Shown: in pieces, positions 40,228 to 48,588 of the stretch
Position numbering within the stretch: the first letter of the stretch is position 1
Layout: each line of letters opens with the position of its first letter
DNA from: Pseudomonas sp.
Lineage (GTDB): Bacteria > Pseudomonadota > Gammaproteobacteria > Pseudomonadales > Pseudomonadaceae
NCBI RefSeq assembly: GCF_030150285.1
Contig: NZ_JASLGE010000094.1
Coordinates: 31,076 to 95,075 of the forward strand
Length of the DNA: 64,000 nt
Direction of reading: 5' to 3'
The notes under the pieces: model-generated
Seen by the model: only the letters and a program-made list of their open reading frames with translations
The model's database searches: none
Told to the model about the DNA's origin: nothing
Translations under genes and position numbers: made by a program

Positions 40228-40651
40228 ATTTCACATTCACGGTGATTTTCTTCGACACGATGACCGGGTCGAATGCCTGGTGACCCATGTCACCCAGTTC
40301 CAGTTGCAAGGTGTGCGTGCCCGGCGTCAGTGTGAGCTGGGTTTCAGTCTGTGCTTTGCCGAAGTGTACGTGGTGATCATCTGTCGGGATGACCTGGCCT
40401 GGGGCAATCGGTTGGTCGACGTCGATCAATAAATGGTGGTGGCCAGAGTGCGGGGCTGGGTCACCAGCGGGTTTGAGGTCGATGCCTTCGATGCCGAATT
40501 TCACCGTGAAGGTCTTATCCACCGTGGCCCCATCCGCTGGGGAGATGATGGAGACTTTTGCGCCTTCAGGTGCCGGGGTGGCCGCCATGGCCATGACCGA
40601 AGCGCCCATCAGTACAGAAGCCAGTGCAACGCGAGACAGTAGAGTGTTCAT
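40226..40651 (-). CDS. DUF4399 family periplasmic protein
   Basis: A 141-residue protein with a Sec signal peptide ending VMAMAATPAPEGA. The mature domain has the DUF4399 pattern ISPADGATVDKTFTVKFG, PHSGHHHLLIDVDQ and HVHFGKAQTETQLTLTPGTH. The His-rich loops suggest metal binding; the fold resembles small copper-handling beta-sandwiches, but that is a guess. Convergent with serA across a shared terminator. Confidence 0.88.
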   Translation of the reverse strand: MNTLLSRVALASVLMGASVMAMAATPAPEGAKVSIISPADGATVDKTFTVKFGIEGIDLKPAGDPAPHSGHHHLLIDVDQPIAPGQVIPTDDHHVHFGKAQTETQLTLTPGTHTLQLELGDMGHQAFDPVIVSKKITVNVK

Positions 40652-40979
40652 GTGTTTCTCCGATGTTATAGGGAACCGGGTAATGCCCGTTCAGGCAGGT
40701 GCCCGGCGCCGTCATTGACCACACGCTTTGACCCCTCAACGTCGGGATCGGTTCGATTTCAGCTAACCCTACGGTTATACCCGTGCGTAGACGATTGAGC
40801 ATGAAGAATAGCCGGCCTCTGTGGCTGGGATGATTTAAGGACGGAGGCCGTATTCCCGCACGCCCAGAGGCTCTGTGCCGGGCATGACACTTTTTTGACA
40901 AACGGCTCACAGAGTTTTTATCCGCCAGACCTCAAGCTTTAGATCCTCTTCCTACGCACGACTACGTGGCCGACCTGAT
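40652..40979. other. Divergent region, DUF4399 gene and tpbA-like gene
   Basis: 328 bases. TTGACA at 40895-40900 with TTTATC 16 bases later is a possible sigma-70 promoter for the phosphatase gene. A loose inverted repeat (GGCCTCTGT...GGAGGCC, about 40814-40849) sits in the middle. Nothing else was recognised. Confidence 0.35.
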
Positions 40980-41618
40980 ATGCAGAAACCCCGGATTTTT
41001 CCTGCGCTATGCCTGACGCTGTTTGCGTTGATTACCCTGCCTCAGGCCCACGCGGACGACCTGGCAACATCCCGGCCGGCGCAGTGGGCGGTGCCCGTGC
41101 AAGCGCAGTACAACCTGTATCAAATGTCCCCGACGCTCTATCGCAGCGCCCTGCCAGACGCTGCTGCCGAACCCTTGCTGAAAAAGTTGCAGATCACAAC
41201 GGTGATTAATTTTCTGCCTGAGGCCGATGATGCTTGGCTGAAAACACCGGGTGTCAAACAGGTTCAGTTGCCTTACCGCACTAACCATGTAGACGATGCT
41301 GACGTGCTTGCTGCGTTACGAGCCATTCAAACGGCACAAGCCCAGGGGCCGGTGTTGATGCACTGCAAGCATGGCGTGGACCGCACGGGGTTGATGGCGG
41401 CCATGTACCGTGTCGTGGTACAGGACTGGAGCAAGGAAGAGGCGCTGAAGGAAATGACCGGCGGCTTTGGTGAGAACTCGCACTTCAAGGATGGCGCGAA
41501 ATACATGATGCAAGCGGATATCCCGAAGCTGCGTGAGGCCTTGAGCAGCGGCGCGTGCAGCACCCGCCCGTTTGCGTCTTGCGTGGTCATGAACTGGTTG
41601 AAGCCGCAGAAGACATAA
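40980..41618 (+). CDS. tpbA: TpbA-like periplasmic dual-specificity phosphatase
   Basis: A 212-residue protein with a Sec signal peptide (PRIFPALCLTLFALITLPQAHA). The active-site P-loop is HCKHGVDRTG (HCx5R) with a candidate general acid in the loop RTNHVDDADV; NLYQMSPTLYRSALPD at the N-terminal part and the C-terminal ACSTRPFASCVVMNWL closely recall TpbA of P. aeruginosa (PA3885), which dephosphorylates the diguanylate cyclase TpbB/YfiN in the periplasm and lowers c-di-GMP. No yfiBNR-like genes are adjacent. Its 3' end overlaps the convergent peptidase gene by 32 bases. Confidence 0.85.
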   Translation: MQKPRIFPALCLTLFALITLPQAHADDLATSRPAQWAVPVQAQYNLYQMSPTLYRSALPDAAAEPLLKKLQITTVINFLPEADDAWLKTPGVKQVQLPYRTNHVDDADVLAALRAIQTAQAQGPVLMHCKHGVDRTGLMAAMYRVVVQDWSKEEALKEMTGGFGENSHFKDGAKYMMQADIPKLREALSSGACSTRPFASCVVMNWLKPQKT

Positions 41619-42651
41619 GCGACTGCAAGGCTGCCTTGCGTTGCTCCGGTGCCAGCCGGGCGACGCGCTCTACCTCGGCATAGAACTGTGGCCATTGGCT
41701 GGCGTTCTGCTTGAACAGCGCTGCAAACGCCGGCACCCAGCGCTCGTACAAGCCAAAAGGCAATAGCTTGGCATTATTCATTGGCGCGTCTATCCAGGCA
41801 TCGAAACGCGGGTTGGCACCCCATTGTTGGTCTCGCAACTGACGATACTCGCGGCGCATGCGCTCAAATTCTGCCGCTTTCAGCTCACGCAGGCGCGGCT
41901 CCGGCAAGGGCTGTGCGTAGAGTGTTTGCAGCCGTTCGCGGGTATCGAGTACCAGCCCCACAAATTGCTCGTTTTGGCGTGCCGCGTGACGGTCAGCCGG
42001 CGGTAAGCCCTGTTGGGCCCGCCATTGGCGCAGGCCTTGTTGTTCCACGAAGCTGGCGAAGGACTCGTTGAACGCGGTGTCATCTTTGACGTACACCTGT
42101 TGGTGCGCCAGTTCGTGAAAAATCAGCGCGGCGACCCGGTCATCCCCCCAGCCGAGCATGCTGTTAAGCAGCGGGTCATCAAACCAGCCCAGGGTCGAAT
42201 AGGCCTCAACCCCGCCGATGTACACGTCTTTACCCTGTTGGCGCTGCAAGGCCGCTTCGCCCCGTGCGCCCCCTGGCGTGTAGTACCCCCGATAGGCCAC
42301 GCACCCGGCAATGGCAAAGCAATGAGTGACGGGGTTGAGGGAAAACTCTGGGGTGGCAAACACATTCCACACCACGTAAGGCCGTTTGAGGTCAGCGTAC
42401 AGGCGATAGCTCGCGTTGTCGGGCAAGTGCAGGTGCTGGCTGGCAAACGTGCGTGCGGCCTGGGCCTTGGCTAATTGTTGGCGCAAGGCGGCAGGGCGTT
42501 GCGGGTCAGCGATGATATCGGCCACAGGCTCCCGGGCCTTGAGCAGTTGCCATTGCCCTGACGCCAATTGTGAGTAATACCGGGTGCTGGAGCAGCCATT
42601 GATCAGCGGTAGCAGGATAAGAACCAGGAGACAGCGGACAAACGGCGTCAT
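41587..42651 (-). CDS. Putative aminopeptidase (PF10023-like zinc lipoprotein)
   Basis: A 354-residue protein from ATG 42651 (MTPFVRCLLVLILLPLINGC), with lipobox INGC, so an outer-membrane or inner-membrane lipoprotein. The metal site is the zincin HELAHQ with downstream Glu in FNESFASFVE. YTPGGARGEAALQ and AYSTLGWFDDPLLNSML match the family of putative aminopeptidases I know as PF10023. The substrate is unknown. The C-terminal 11 codons overlap the convergent phosphatase gene. Confidence 0.82.
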   Translation of the reverse strand: MTPFVRCLLVLILLPLINGCSSTRYYSQLASGQWQLLKAREPVADIIADPQRPAALRQQLAKAQAARTFASQHLHLPDNASYRLYADLKRPYVVWNVFATPEFSLNPVTHCFAIAGCVAYRGYYTPGGARGEAALQRQQGKDVYIGGVEAYSTLGWFDDPLLNSMLGWGDDRVAALIFHELAHQQVYVKDDTAFNESFASFVEQQGLRQWRAQQGLPPADRHAARQNEQFVGLVLDTRERLQTLYAQPLPEPRLRELKAAEFERMRREYRQLRDQQWGANPRFDAWIDAPMNNAKLLPFGLYERWVPAFAALFKQNASQWPQFYAEVERVARLAPEQRKAALQSLMSSAASTSS

Positions 42652-42792
42652 AGAACAGTCCACAGAAGCGAGGTGCAAGAGCGATCTTTTGCTTTTAAAA
42701 GACCAATAAATCACGTGCAAGATCGTTTGCACCGATTGGGATTCGGGTAAGTCAGAAATCAGCGTTATGCTTGTAATCCACATTCGCGGGAT

Positions 42793-43215
42793 ATGTCTAT
42801 GCGCCACTTCTTGGCAATGCTCATGGCTTTGACGTTGAGCGCTTGCGTCAGCACGCCATTACCGCCTGCTGATCCCGGCAAAGCCTGGATCGACCTGGAG
42901 ACCCAAACCGGCAAACTGGTGATGGCTGAACGTCTGGATAACCAACGCTTGACTGACGGCCGCTATTTTCAGGTCGCACCCGGCAGTCATGAGTTGATGG
43001 TGCGCTTTGACTTTGAAGTGTTTGTGGGCGGTATGGGCATGTTCAGTGACCCGCAAGAACGCTTGTGCTACCTCACCCTCGACTATGCGGATTTTCAGCC
43101 TGGCCAGCGTTACCGGCTACAAGCACGCTCCTTGGGGTTTAACGCCTATGCCCGGCTGTACAACGCCGAGGGCAACGTGGTGGCCGAGGAGCGGCTGGTC
43201 AATTGCCTGCCGTGA
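42793..43215 (+). CDS. Small lipoprotein, unknown function
   Basis: About 140 residues, lipobox LSAC (Cys about 18) after a short signal. The body is beta-rich (DGRYFQVAPGSHELMVRFDF, LGFNAYARLYNAEGNVVAE) and resembles the PEGA/DUF2846-like sandwich of outer-membrane lipoproteins, but I do not recognise the family. Two cysteines (ERLCYLTL and LVNCLP) may form a disulfide. Divergent from the aminopeptidase; convergent with the DUF1161 gene that follows, whose stop lies 3 bases away. Confidence 0.7.
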   Translation: MSMRHFLAMLMALTLSACVSTPLPPADPGKAWIDLETQTGKLVMAERLDNQRLTDGRYFQVAPGSHELMVRFDFEVFVGGMGMFSDPQERLCYLTLDYADFQPGQRYRLQARSLGFNAYARLYNAEGNVVAEERLVNCLP

Positions 43216-43218
43216 AGA

Positions 43219-43452
43219 TCAGGTGTCGTTCTTCTGATAGATGATCTTTTTGGTGCCGTTTTCACAGGTGCCGACCACCAGATTTTCGTCGTGCACGTCT
43301 TCGTTCGCGACGATTTCCAGTGTGTATGACGACACGTTGTTAGCCTGAATCTTGGTTTCGATTTCAGTCTTGAGCTCTTCACACGGTTTGGGTGCCGCCA
43401 GGGCGGATGTCGCCAGGGTGCAGCCGATAACAAACAGCGCGAAACGTTTCAT
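43219..43452 (-). CDS. DUF1161 small secreted protein (paralogue 1)
   Basis: A 77-residue protein with a Sec signal peptide ending TSALA-A. The mature part has KPCEELKTEIETKI, NVSSYTLEIV and VVGTCENGTKKIIY, the DUF1161 pattern with two conserved cysteines that probably pair. A second paralogue lies at 45311. ATG 43452 is preferred to the upstream in-frame Met. Function unknown; members are often osmotically or stress induced. Confidence 0.88.
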   Translation of the reverse strand: MKRFALFVIGCTLATSALAAPKPCEELKTEIETKIQANNVSSYTLEIVANEDVHDENLVVGTCENGTKKIIYQKNDT

Positions 43453-43600
43453 GGTGGAACTCCCTTGATGCAGTACGCAATGTGATGGTCTGAGGTGATC
43501 AGTGGTCATTCGATCACATTCGGTTCAGCTTGCGAACTGCCCGGGTGAACGCCGCCCCATTCACCGCGAACGGGGCGTGCCTGTGCAGGGGTAGCCTGCT

Positions 43601-44032
43601 TCAGCTCAACAGGGTAGCGTCGAGCGTAATGGTGGCGTTGAGCACCTTGGAGACCGGGCAGCCTTCTTTGGCCTGGGTGGTCAGTTCGTCGAACTGCTGC
43701 TGGGTTGCCCCCGGAACTTTGGCCTTGAGCACCAGGTGCACGGCGGTGATCGCAAACCCGCCGTCCACTTGGTCCAGCGTGACTTCGGCCTGGGTGTCGA
43801 TGCTGTCGGCCTTGAGCCCGGCATTGCCCAGAATCATTGACAGCGCCATTGAGAAGCAGCCCGCGTGGGCGGCTCCGATCAGTTCTTCAGGGTTGGTGCC
43901 TTTGCCGCCTTCAAAGCGTGCCTTGAAGCCGTAGGGCGCTTCGCGCAGTACGCCTGTCTCGGTGGAGATGGAGCCGAGACCGGTTTTAAGGTCGCCTTCC
44001 CAATGAGCCGATGCTTTCTTTTTGATACTCAT
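43601..44032 (-). CDS. osmC: OsmC-type peroxiredoxin
   Basis: A 143-residue OsmC/Ohr-family hydroperoxide reductase. Reactive cysteines are in AAHAGCFSMAL (peroxidatic) and AKEGCPVSKVL (resolving); the catalytic Arg/Glu appear in FKARFEGGKGTNPEELIG. Length and GTNPEEL match OsmC rather than Ohr. It reduces organic hydroperoxides in the cytosol. AGGAG precedes ATG 44032 on the minus strand. No AlgU-type promoter could be fitted upstream by eye. Confidence 0.92.
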   Translation of the reverse strand: MSIKKKASAHWEGDLKTGLGSISTETGVLREAPYGFKARFEGGKGTNPEELIGAAHAGCFSMALSMILGNAGLKADSIDTQAEVTLDQVDGGFAITAVHLVLKAKVPGATQQQFDELTTQAKEGCPVSKVLNATITLDATLLS

Positions 44033-44246
44033 GCGTGCCTCCTGAAGAGCGGCGTGAAGGTTTCACGCCTTGCTTGAAGTTGTGAGGGTAGTCGGTGCCC
44101 GAAAGTTCAGCTCGTCAGACCAATCGTCTTTTTCTGTGGCTCAATTCATAGTCTGCTATTGAAACTCGGGTATATGCCCATATTGCAAGATCACTGGCAG
44201 GTTTTGGCGAGCGTCATGGCCTGCGTCCTCTCTGGAGAGCCAACTG

Positions 44247-45251
44247 ATGACTCGCTTGTCTGAAACAAAATTCTCGACCCTCGATTTGGTGCCCGTTCGC
44301 GAAGGGGGCAGTGCCGCCCAGTCGCTGCACAACTCGCTGGACTTGGCTCAGCATGTAGAAAAGTTTGGCTACAACCGTTTCTGGGTGGCGGAACACCACA
44401 ATATGGACGGTATTGCCAGTTCAGCGACCTCGGTGCTGATCGGCTATCTGGCGGGTGGCACGTCAACCATTCGGGTGGGGTCAGGCGGGGTGATGCTGCC
44501 CAATCATGCCCCGCTGGTGATTGCGGAGCAGTTCGGCACCCTCGAAAGCCTTTATCCGGGCCGCATTGACCTGGGCCTTGGGCGAGCACCCGGTTCCGAC
44601 CAGATGACCGCACGCGCCTTGCGCCGTGAGCGTTCGGGCAGCGCCGATGATTTCCCGGAAGATGTTGCCGAGCTGGTGCGTTACCTCGGGCCGCGTACCC
44701 CGGACCAGCGGGTCATTGCGATGCCCGGCACCGGTACTCAAGTACCGGTCTGGCTGCTGGGCTCCAGCCTGTTCAGTGCGCAGTTGGCCGGTGAGCGCGG
44801 CTTGCCTTACGCTTTCGCTTCCCATTTTGCACCGCGTTTGATGCATGAAGCGATTCGCGTCTACCGCAATCACTTCAAACCGTCGGCGGTGCTGGACAAA
44901 CCCTACGTGATGCTCGGGGTGCCACTGGTCGCGGCCGACACCGATGAACAGGCGCAGTACCTGGCAACCTCGGTGTACCAGCGCATTCTGGCGTTGATGC
45001 GGGGCCAGAGCCTGGTGCAGCGCCCGCCGGTAGCAACAATGGATGGCCTGTGGCTGCCCCATGAAAAGGACGCCGTGATGAGCTTTTTAGGGTTGGCGAT
45101 GGTGGGCAGCCCGCAGAAAATACGCGCCAAGCTGGAGGCACTGGTGGAGCAGACCCAAGCCGATGAGCTGATTTTTACCTGTGACTTGTACGAACATGCG
45201 GACCGCATTCATTCGTATGAATTGCTGTCGCAGGTGATGAAAGCAAACTGA
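44247..45251 (+). CDS. LLM-class flavin-dependent oxidoreductase
   Basis: A 334-residue luciferase-like monooxygenase (YhbW type). Motifs include DLVPVREGGSAAQSLHNSLD, RFWVAEHHNM, GSGGVMLPNHAPLVIAEQFG and RIDLGLGRAPGSD. It should use reduced flavin and O2 in the cytosol; the substrate is unknown. ATG 44247 follows GGAGAG. It is followed by a REP-like hairpin and is divergent from osmC. Confidence 0.92.
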   Translation: MTRLSETKFSTLDLVPVREGGSAAQSLHNSLDLAQHVEKFGYNRFWVAEHHNMDGIASSATSVLIGYLAGGTSTIRVGSGGVMLPNHAPLVIAEQFGTLESLYPGRIDLGLGRAPGSDQMTARALRRERSGSADDFPEDVAELVRYLGPRTPDQRVIAMPGTGTQVPVWLLGSSLFSAQLAGERGLPYAFASHFAPRLMHEAIRVYRNHFKPSAVLDKPYVMLGVPLVAADTDEQAQYLATSVYQRILALMRGQSLVQRPPVATMDGLWLPHEKDAVMSFLGLAMVGSPQKIRAKLEALVEQTQADELIFTCDLYEHADRIHSYELLSQVMKAN

Positions 45252-45261
45252 CGGAGCCCCT

Positions 45262-45287
45262 GTAGGCGCGAGCAAGCCCGCGCCTAC
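45262..45287. repeat. REP-like palindrome after the LLM gene
   Basis: GTAGGCGCG (45262-45270) and CGCGCCTAC (45279-45287) are perfect complements around AGCAAGCC. The layout resembles the GTAGGAGCGAGC repeats of this chromosome but with altered stem bases. It may double as a 3' mRNA boundary. Confidence 0.55.
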
Positions 45288-45310
45288 GGGCCTACGAGGT
45301 TGCGCGGTGA

Positions 45311-45538
45311 TTAGCCGCGCTTGTAGGCGATCTCTTTAGTGCCGGCCTCGCACGATCCCACCACGGTGTGATCGCTCGGCGTTGTGCCTTTGTCCACGAC
45401 TGTCAGCGTGTAGTGAGGCACGTGATTGGCATCAATCTTTGCTGCAATTTCGCTTTTCAGCTCTTCGCAAGGCTTGCCCGCCGCGAAGGCGGTGCCCGCC
45501 AGGCTCAACAAACCGGCTGCCAGTAGAATTTTTTTCAT
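45311..45538 (-). CDS. DUF1161 small secreted protein (paralogue 2)
   Basis: A 75-residue protein with Sec signal ending GTAFA-A, then KPCEELKSEIAAKIDANHV, HYTLTVVDKG and VVGSCEAGTKEIAYKRG. It shares length, both cysteines and most of the core with the paralogue at 43219, so the two arose by duplication. Same strand, separated by osmC and the LLM gene. Function unknown. Confidence 0.87.
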   Translation of the reverse strand: MKKILLAAGLLSLAGTAFAAGKPCEELKSEIAAKIDANHVPHYTLTVVDKGTTPSDHTVVGSCEAGTKEIAYKRG

Positions 45539-45657
45539 CCGTCACATCCCCTGTTCAAACAAAAAGGGTGCGGCGTGTATGTGCCACGTCGCACCCAGAC
45601 GGTGTAGCGGAGTTTATGGCAAACGGCCAGTCCATTAGTTCAAATGAATGATTTCGC

Positions 45658-45873
45658 TCAACTGCTGGCGATACGGAAACCAACCTTGAGCGTGACCTGA
45701 TAGTGCGCCACTTTGCCGTCCTTGATGTGCCCGCGGGTGTCGACCACTTCGAACCATTCCAAGTGTTTGATGCTTTTGTTGGCTTCGGCCAGTGCATTAC
45801 CGATGGCGTCTTCTATGCTGCTCGGGGACGAGCCTACCAGTTCGATTTTTTTGTAGGTGTGATGGTCAGACAT
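45658..45873 (-). CDS. Dodecin family flavin-binding protein
   Basis: A 71-residue dodecin: KKIELVGSSPSSIEDAIGNAL, the flavin-stacking Trp in HLEWFEVVDTRGHI, and the C-terminal strand HYQVTLKVGFRI. Dodecins assemble as hollow 12-mers that store riboflavin or FMN and buffer free flavin. GGAGAA precedes ATG 45873 on the minus strand. It lies between stress genes, consistent with a protective role. Confidence 0.93.
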   Translation of the reverse strand: MSDHHTYKKIELVGSSPSSIEDAIGNALAEANKSIKHLEWFEVVDTRGHIKDGKVAHYQVTLKVGFRIASS

Positions 45874-46024
45874 AACATTCTCCTTTGTCGAAGATCAAAG
45901 CCTAGCAGCGATTGCGCTCTACACTCTGTGACCTTTCGTACAGGAATACTTCAGGTTTTCTGCACTTTCTGAAATCGCTGGAGTCGGACTTAACACACTC
46001 ACTCATCACTGCAGGAGAGCCACA

Positions 46025-46351
46025 ATGGCTAGCAATTCTTTACGTAAAGCCTCATTGCAAAGCATGGAAGCTGAGATCGAAAGCCTGCTTAAGTCTCTGG
46101 AAAGCCTTAAGGACGATGCTTCGGACGAGTCCAAAAAAACCCTCAAAGCGCTGAAAAGCAATGCCGAGAATGCGTTGAAGCATTCGCGTCACCTGCTCAC
46201 TGATGCGTTTGAAGACGTGAAAGACAAGACCCGCGAAACCGCTATCGCCACCCGTGACTACGCGCAAGAGCACCCGTATGCCACGGCCGGTGTCGCGATC
46301 GGGGCATTGGGCCTGCTGGCGGCCTTTTTGATGTGTAAGCGCGGCAACTAA
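46025..46351 (+). CDS. DUF883 (ElaB/YqjD-like) membrane-anchored protein
   Basis: A 108-residue protein: about 80 residues of charged helix (SMEAEIESLLKSLESLKDDA, SKKTLKALKSNAENALKHSR), a YAQEHPY motif and a C-terminal membrane helix with GVAIGALGLLAAFLMCKRGN. This is the DUF883 family, in E. coli an inner-membrane ribosome-binding stress protein (YqjD, ElaB). CAGGAG precedes the ATG. Its 3' end overlaps the trpI stop by 4 bases on the opposite strand. Confidence 0.92.
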   Translation: MASNSLRKASLQSMEAEIESLLKSLESLKDDASDESKKTLKALKSNAENALKHSRHLLTDAFEDVKDKTRETAIATRDYAQEHPYATAGVAIGALGLLAAFLMCKRGN

Positions 46352-47244
46352 TCCACGTCACGGGCCAGCTCGGCTTTGAGCCATTGCGCCAATTGCCGGG
46401 CTCGCCCGTCGGCGGCGCGTTTAGGCAGCCACAACGCCAGCTGCGCCGGGGTTTCCTTGAAGCCCCACGGCGCAGCCAGGCGTCCCGCCCGCAAGTCCTC
46501 GGCCACCAGTGGCTCGGGCGCTATCGCCACCCCCAAGCCCGCGACTGCGGCTTCAAGCAAATAGTACAAGTGCTCAAACCCCTGACCGTACTGCAATTGC
46601 CCGGCATCCAGTGCGCTGTGCCGCGCCCAGCTGGGCCATGCCTGTGGCCGTGAGGTGGTGTGCAGCAGGCGTTCATTGCACAAGGCCTCGGGCGGGGCAT
46701 GGCGCAAGTGTTCGTAATGGGCGAAGCGCGGGCTGAGCACCGGGCCGATGCGCTCACTGCCCAGCTCATATACCTGCATGTCGGCAGGCCAGGGCGGTTC
46801 AGCGAACACCAGCAAGGCGTCCAGACCGGGCCTGCGCGGGTCGAGATCGCCCTCGCCGGCGGACAGGTGCAGGCGCAGGTCCGGCAAGTCGGCATTCAAC
46901 CGGCCCAAGCGCGGAATAAACCAGCGCGCCAATAAACTCCCGGAACAACCCAGCACAAACGGTGCGTCGACATGGCGTTGCGTGAGTTCATTGCATACAT
47001 TGCGCAAGCGGTCGAAGGCTTCGCTGCTGGCATCGCGCAGGCGCAGTCCGGCATCGGTCAGCTTGAGCCCGCGCCCTTCCTTGGTAAACAGACTGACCCC
47101 CAGGTGTTCCTCCAGCACTTTGAGCTGTCGGCTGACTGCGCCGTGGGTGACGTTCAGTTGCTCGGCCGCCAGGCTCACACTGCTTAAGCGGGCGGTGGCT
47201 TCGAAGGCGCGCAAGGCGTTCAGGGGTGGCAGGTCGCGGCTCAT
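46348..47244 (-). CDS. trpI: LysR-type activator TrpI
   Basis: A 298-residue LysR regulator with N-terminal helix-turn-helix (SLAAEQLNVTHGAVSRQLKV) and a GcvA-like effector domain (LGCSGSLLARWFIPRLGRL). Divergent from trpBA, it is TrpI, which in Pseudomonas activates trpBA with indoleglycerol phosphate as inducer. The 117-base divergent gap must hold its two binding sites. Length and synteny (PA0037-PA0036-PA0035) agree. Confidence 0.93.
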   Translation of the reverse strand: MSRDLPPLNALRAFEATARLSSVSLAAEQLNVTHGAVSRQLKVLEEHLGVSLFTKEGRGLKLTDAGLRLRDASSEAFDRLRNVCNELTQRHVDAPFVLGCSGSLLARWFIPRLGRLNADLPDLRLHLSAGEGDLDPRRPGLDALLVFAEPPWPADMQVYELGSERIGPVLSPRFAHYEHLRHAPPEALCNERLLHTTSRPQAWPSWARHSALDAGQLQYGQGFEHLYYLLEAAVAGLGVAIAPEPLVAEDLRAGRLAAPWGFKETPAQLALWLPKRAADGRARQLAQWLKAELARDVD

Positions 47245-47361
47245 GGTATGTGTGAGTTTTCCTGACAGGTTGTGTCGATCTTATCGGTTTTCATCCCGGC
47301 CTGTCGCGGGTAAAGTCGGACCCAGTTCTCGACCTTCGTACCTTTTTATCTGGAGCGTCAC

Positions 47362-48588
47362 ATGACCCAATCCACTTTGCGTAACGGCCCCGATGCCAAT
47401 GGCCTGTTCGGCTCATTCGGCGGCCGCTATGTGGCTGAAACCCTGATGCCGCTGATCCTGGACCTGGATCGCGAGTATGAACTGGCCAAGAAAGACCCGG
47501 AGTTCATCAAGGAACTGGCCTACTTCCAGCGCGATTATGTCGGCCGGCCAAGCCCCCTGTACTTTGCTGAGCGCCTGACCGAGTTCTGCGGCGGTGCCAA
47601 AATCTACCTCAAGCGCGAAGAGCTGAACCATACGGGCGCGCACAAGATCAACAACTGTATCGGCCAGATTCTGCTGGCGCGGCGCATGGGCAAAAAACGC
47701 ATCATTGCCGAGACCGGTGCCGGCATGCACGGCGTGGCGACGGCCACCGTTGCCGCCCGTTTTGGCTTGCAGTGCGTGATCTACATGGGCACCACCGACA
47801 TTGAGCGCCAGCAGGCCAACGTGTTCCGCATGAAGCTGCTGGGGGCTGAAGTGATCCCGGTGGTAGCCGGCACGGGCACCTTGAAAGACGCGATGAACGA
47901 AGCGCTGCGCGACTGGGTGACAAACGTTGACAGCACCTTCTACCTGATCGGCACCGTGGCCGGCCCGCACCCGTACCCGGCGATGGTGCGCGACTTCCAG
48001 GCCGTGATCGGCAAGGAAACCCGCGAGCAGATGCAGGCCCAGGAAGGTCGCTTGCCCGACAGTCTGGTGGCGTGCATTGGCGGTGGTTCCAACGCGATGG
48101 GCCTGTTCCATCCATTCCTGGATGACACCGACGTTGAGATCATCGGCGTGGAAGCCGCGGGTTACGGCATCGAAACCGGTCAGCACGCTGCCAGTCTCAA
48201 TGGCGGCGAGCCGGGGGTGTTGCACGGTAACCGTACCTTCTTGCTTCAGGACGACGACGGTCAGATCATCGACGCGCACTCGATTTCGGCCGGTCTTGAT
48301 TACCCCGGTATTGGCCCGGAACACGCGTGGTTGTATGACATCGGCCGGGTCCAATACACCTCGGTGACGGACGACGAAGCCCTGCAAGCGTTCCACAAAT
48401 GCTGCCGTCTTGAAGGCATTATCCCGGCCCTGGAAAGCGCCCACGCATTGGCCGAAGTGTTCAAGCGCGCGCCGACCCTGCCTGCCGACCACCTGATGGT
48501 GGTTAACCTGTCCGGCCGAGGCGACAAAGACATGCAAACCGTGATGCACCACGCTCAACAACAGCAGTCCCAGCAGGAGAAACACTGA
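47362..48588 (+). CDS. trpB: Tryptophan synthase beta subunit
   Basis: A 408-residue PLP enzyme joining indole and serine. The PLP lysine is in ELNHTGAHKINN, the substrate loop is ETGAGMHGVATA, and the phosphate-binding loop is IGGGSNAMG. It overlaps trpA by one base (TGATG), giving coupled translation for the alpha2-beta2 complex. Activated by TrpI. No other trp genes are in the window, the usual dispersed Pseudomonas arrangement. Confidence 0.97.
   Translation: MTQSTLRNGPDANGLFGSFGGRYVAETLMPLILDLDREYELAKKDPEFIKELAYFQRDYVGRPSPLYFAERLTEFCGGAKIYLKREELNHTGAHKINNCIGQILLARRMGKKRIIAETGAGMHGVATATVAARFGLQCVIYMGTTDIERQQANVFRMKLLGAEVIPVVAGTGTLKDAMNEALRDWVTNVDSTFYLIGTVAGPHPYPAMVRDFQAVIGKETREQMQAQEGRLPDSLVACIGGGSNAMGLFHPFLDDTDVEIIGVEAAGYGIETGQHAASLNGGEPGVLHGNRTFLLQDDDGQIIDAHSISAGLDYPGIGPEHAWLYDIGRVQYTSVTDDEALQAFHKCCRLEGIIPALESAHALAEVFKRAPTLPADHLMVVNLSGRGDKDMQTVMHHAQQQQSQQEKH

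Noticed and set aside
44033..44246. AlgU promoter for osmC
   Set aside because: AAGTTC is present on the plus strand, but no TCNGA partner lies at 16-17 bases.
47413..48585. 390-residue open frame antisense to trpB
   Set aside because: Shadow of trpB; no recognisable motif or ribosome-binding site.
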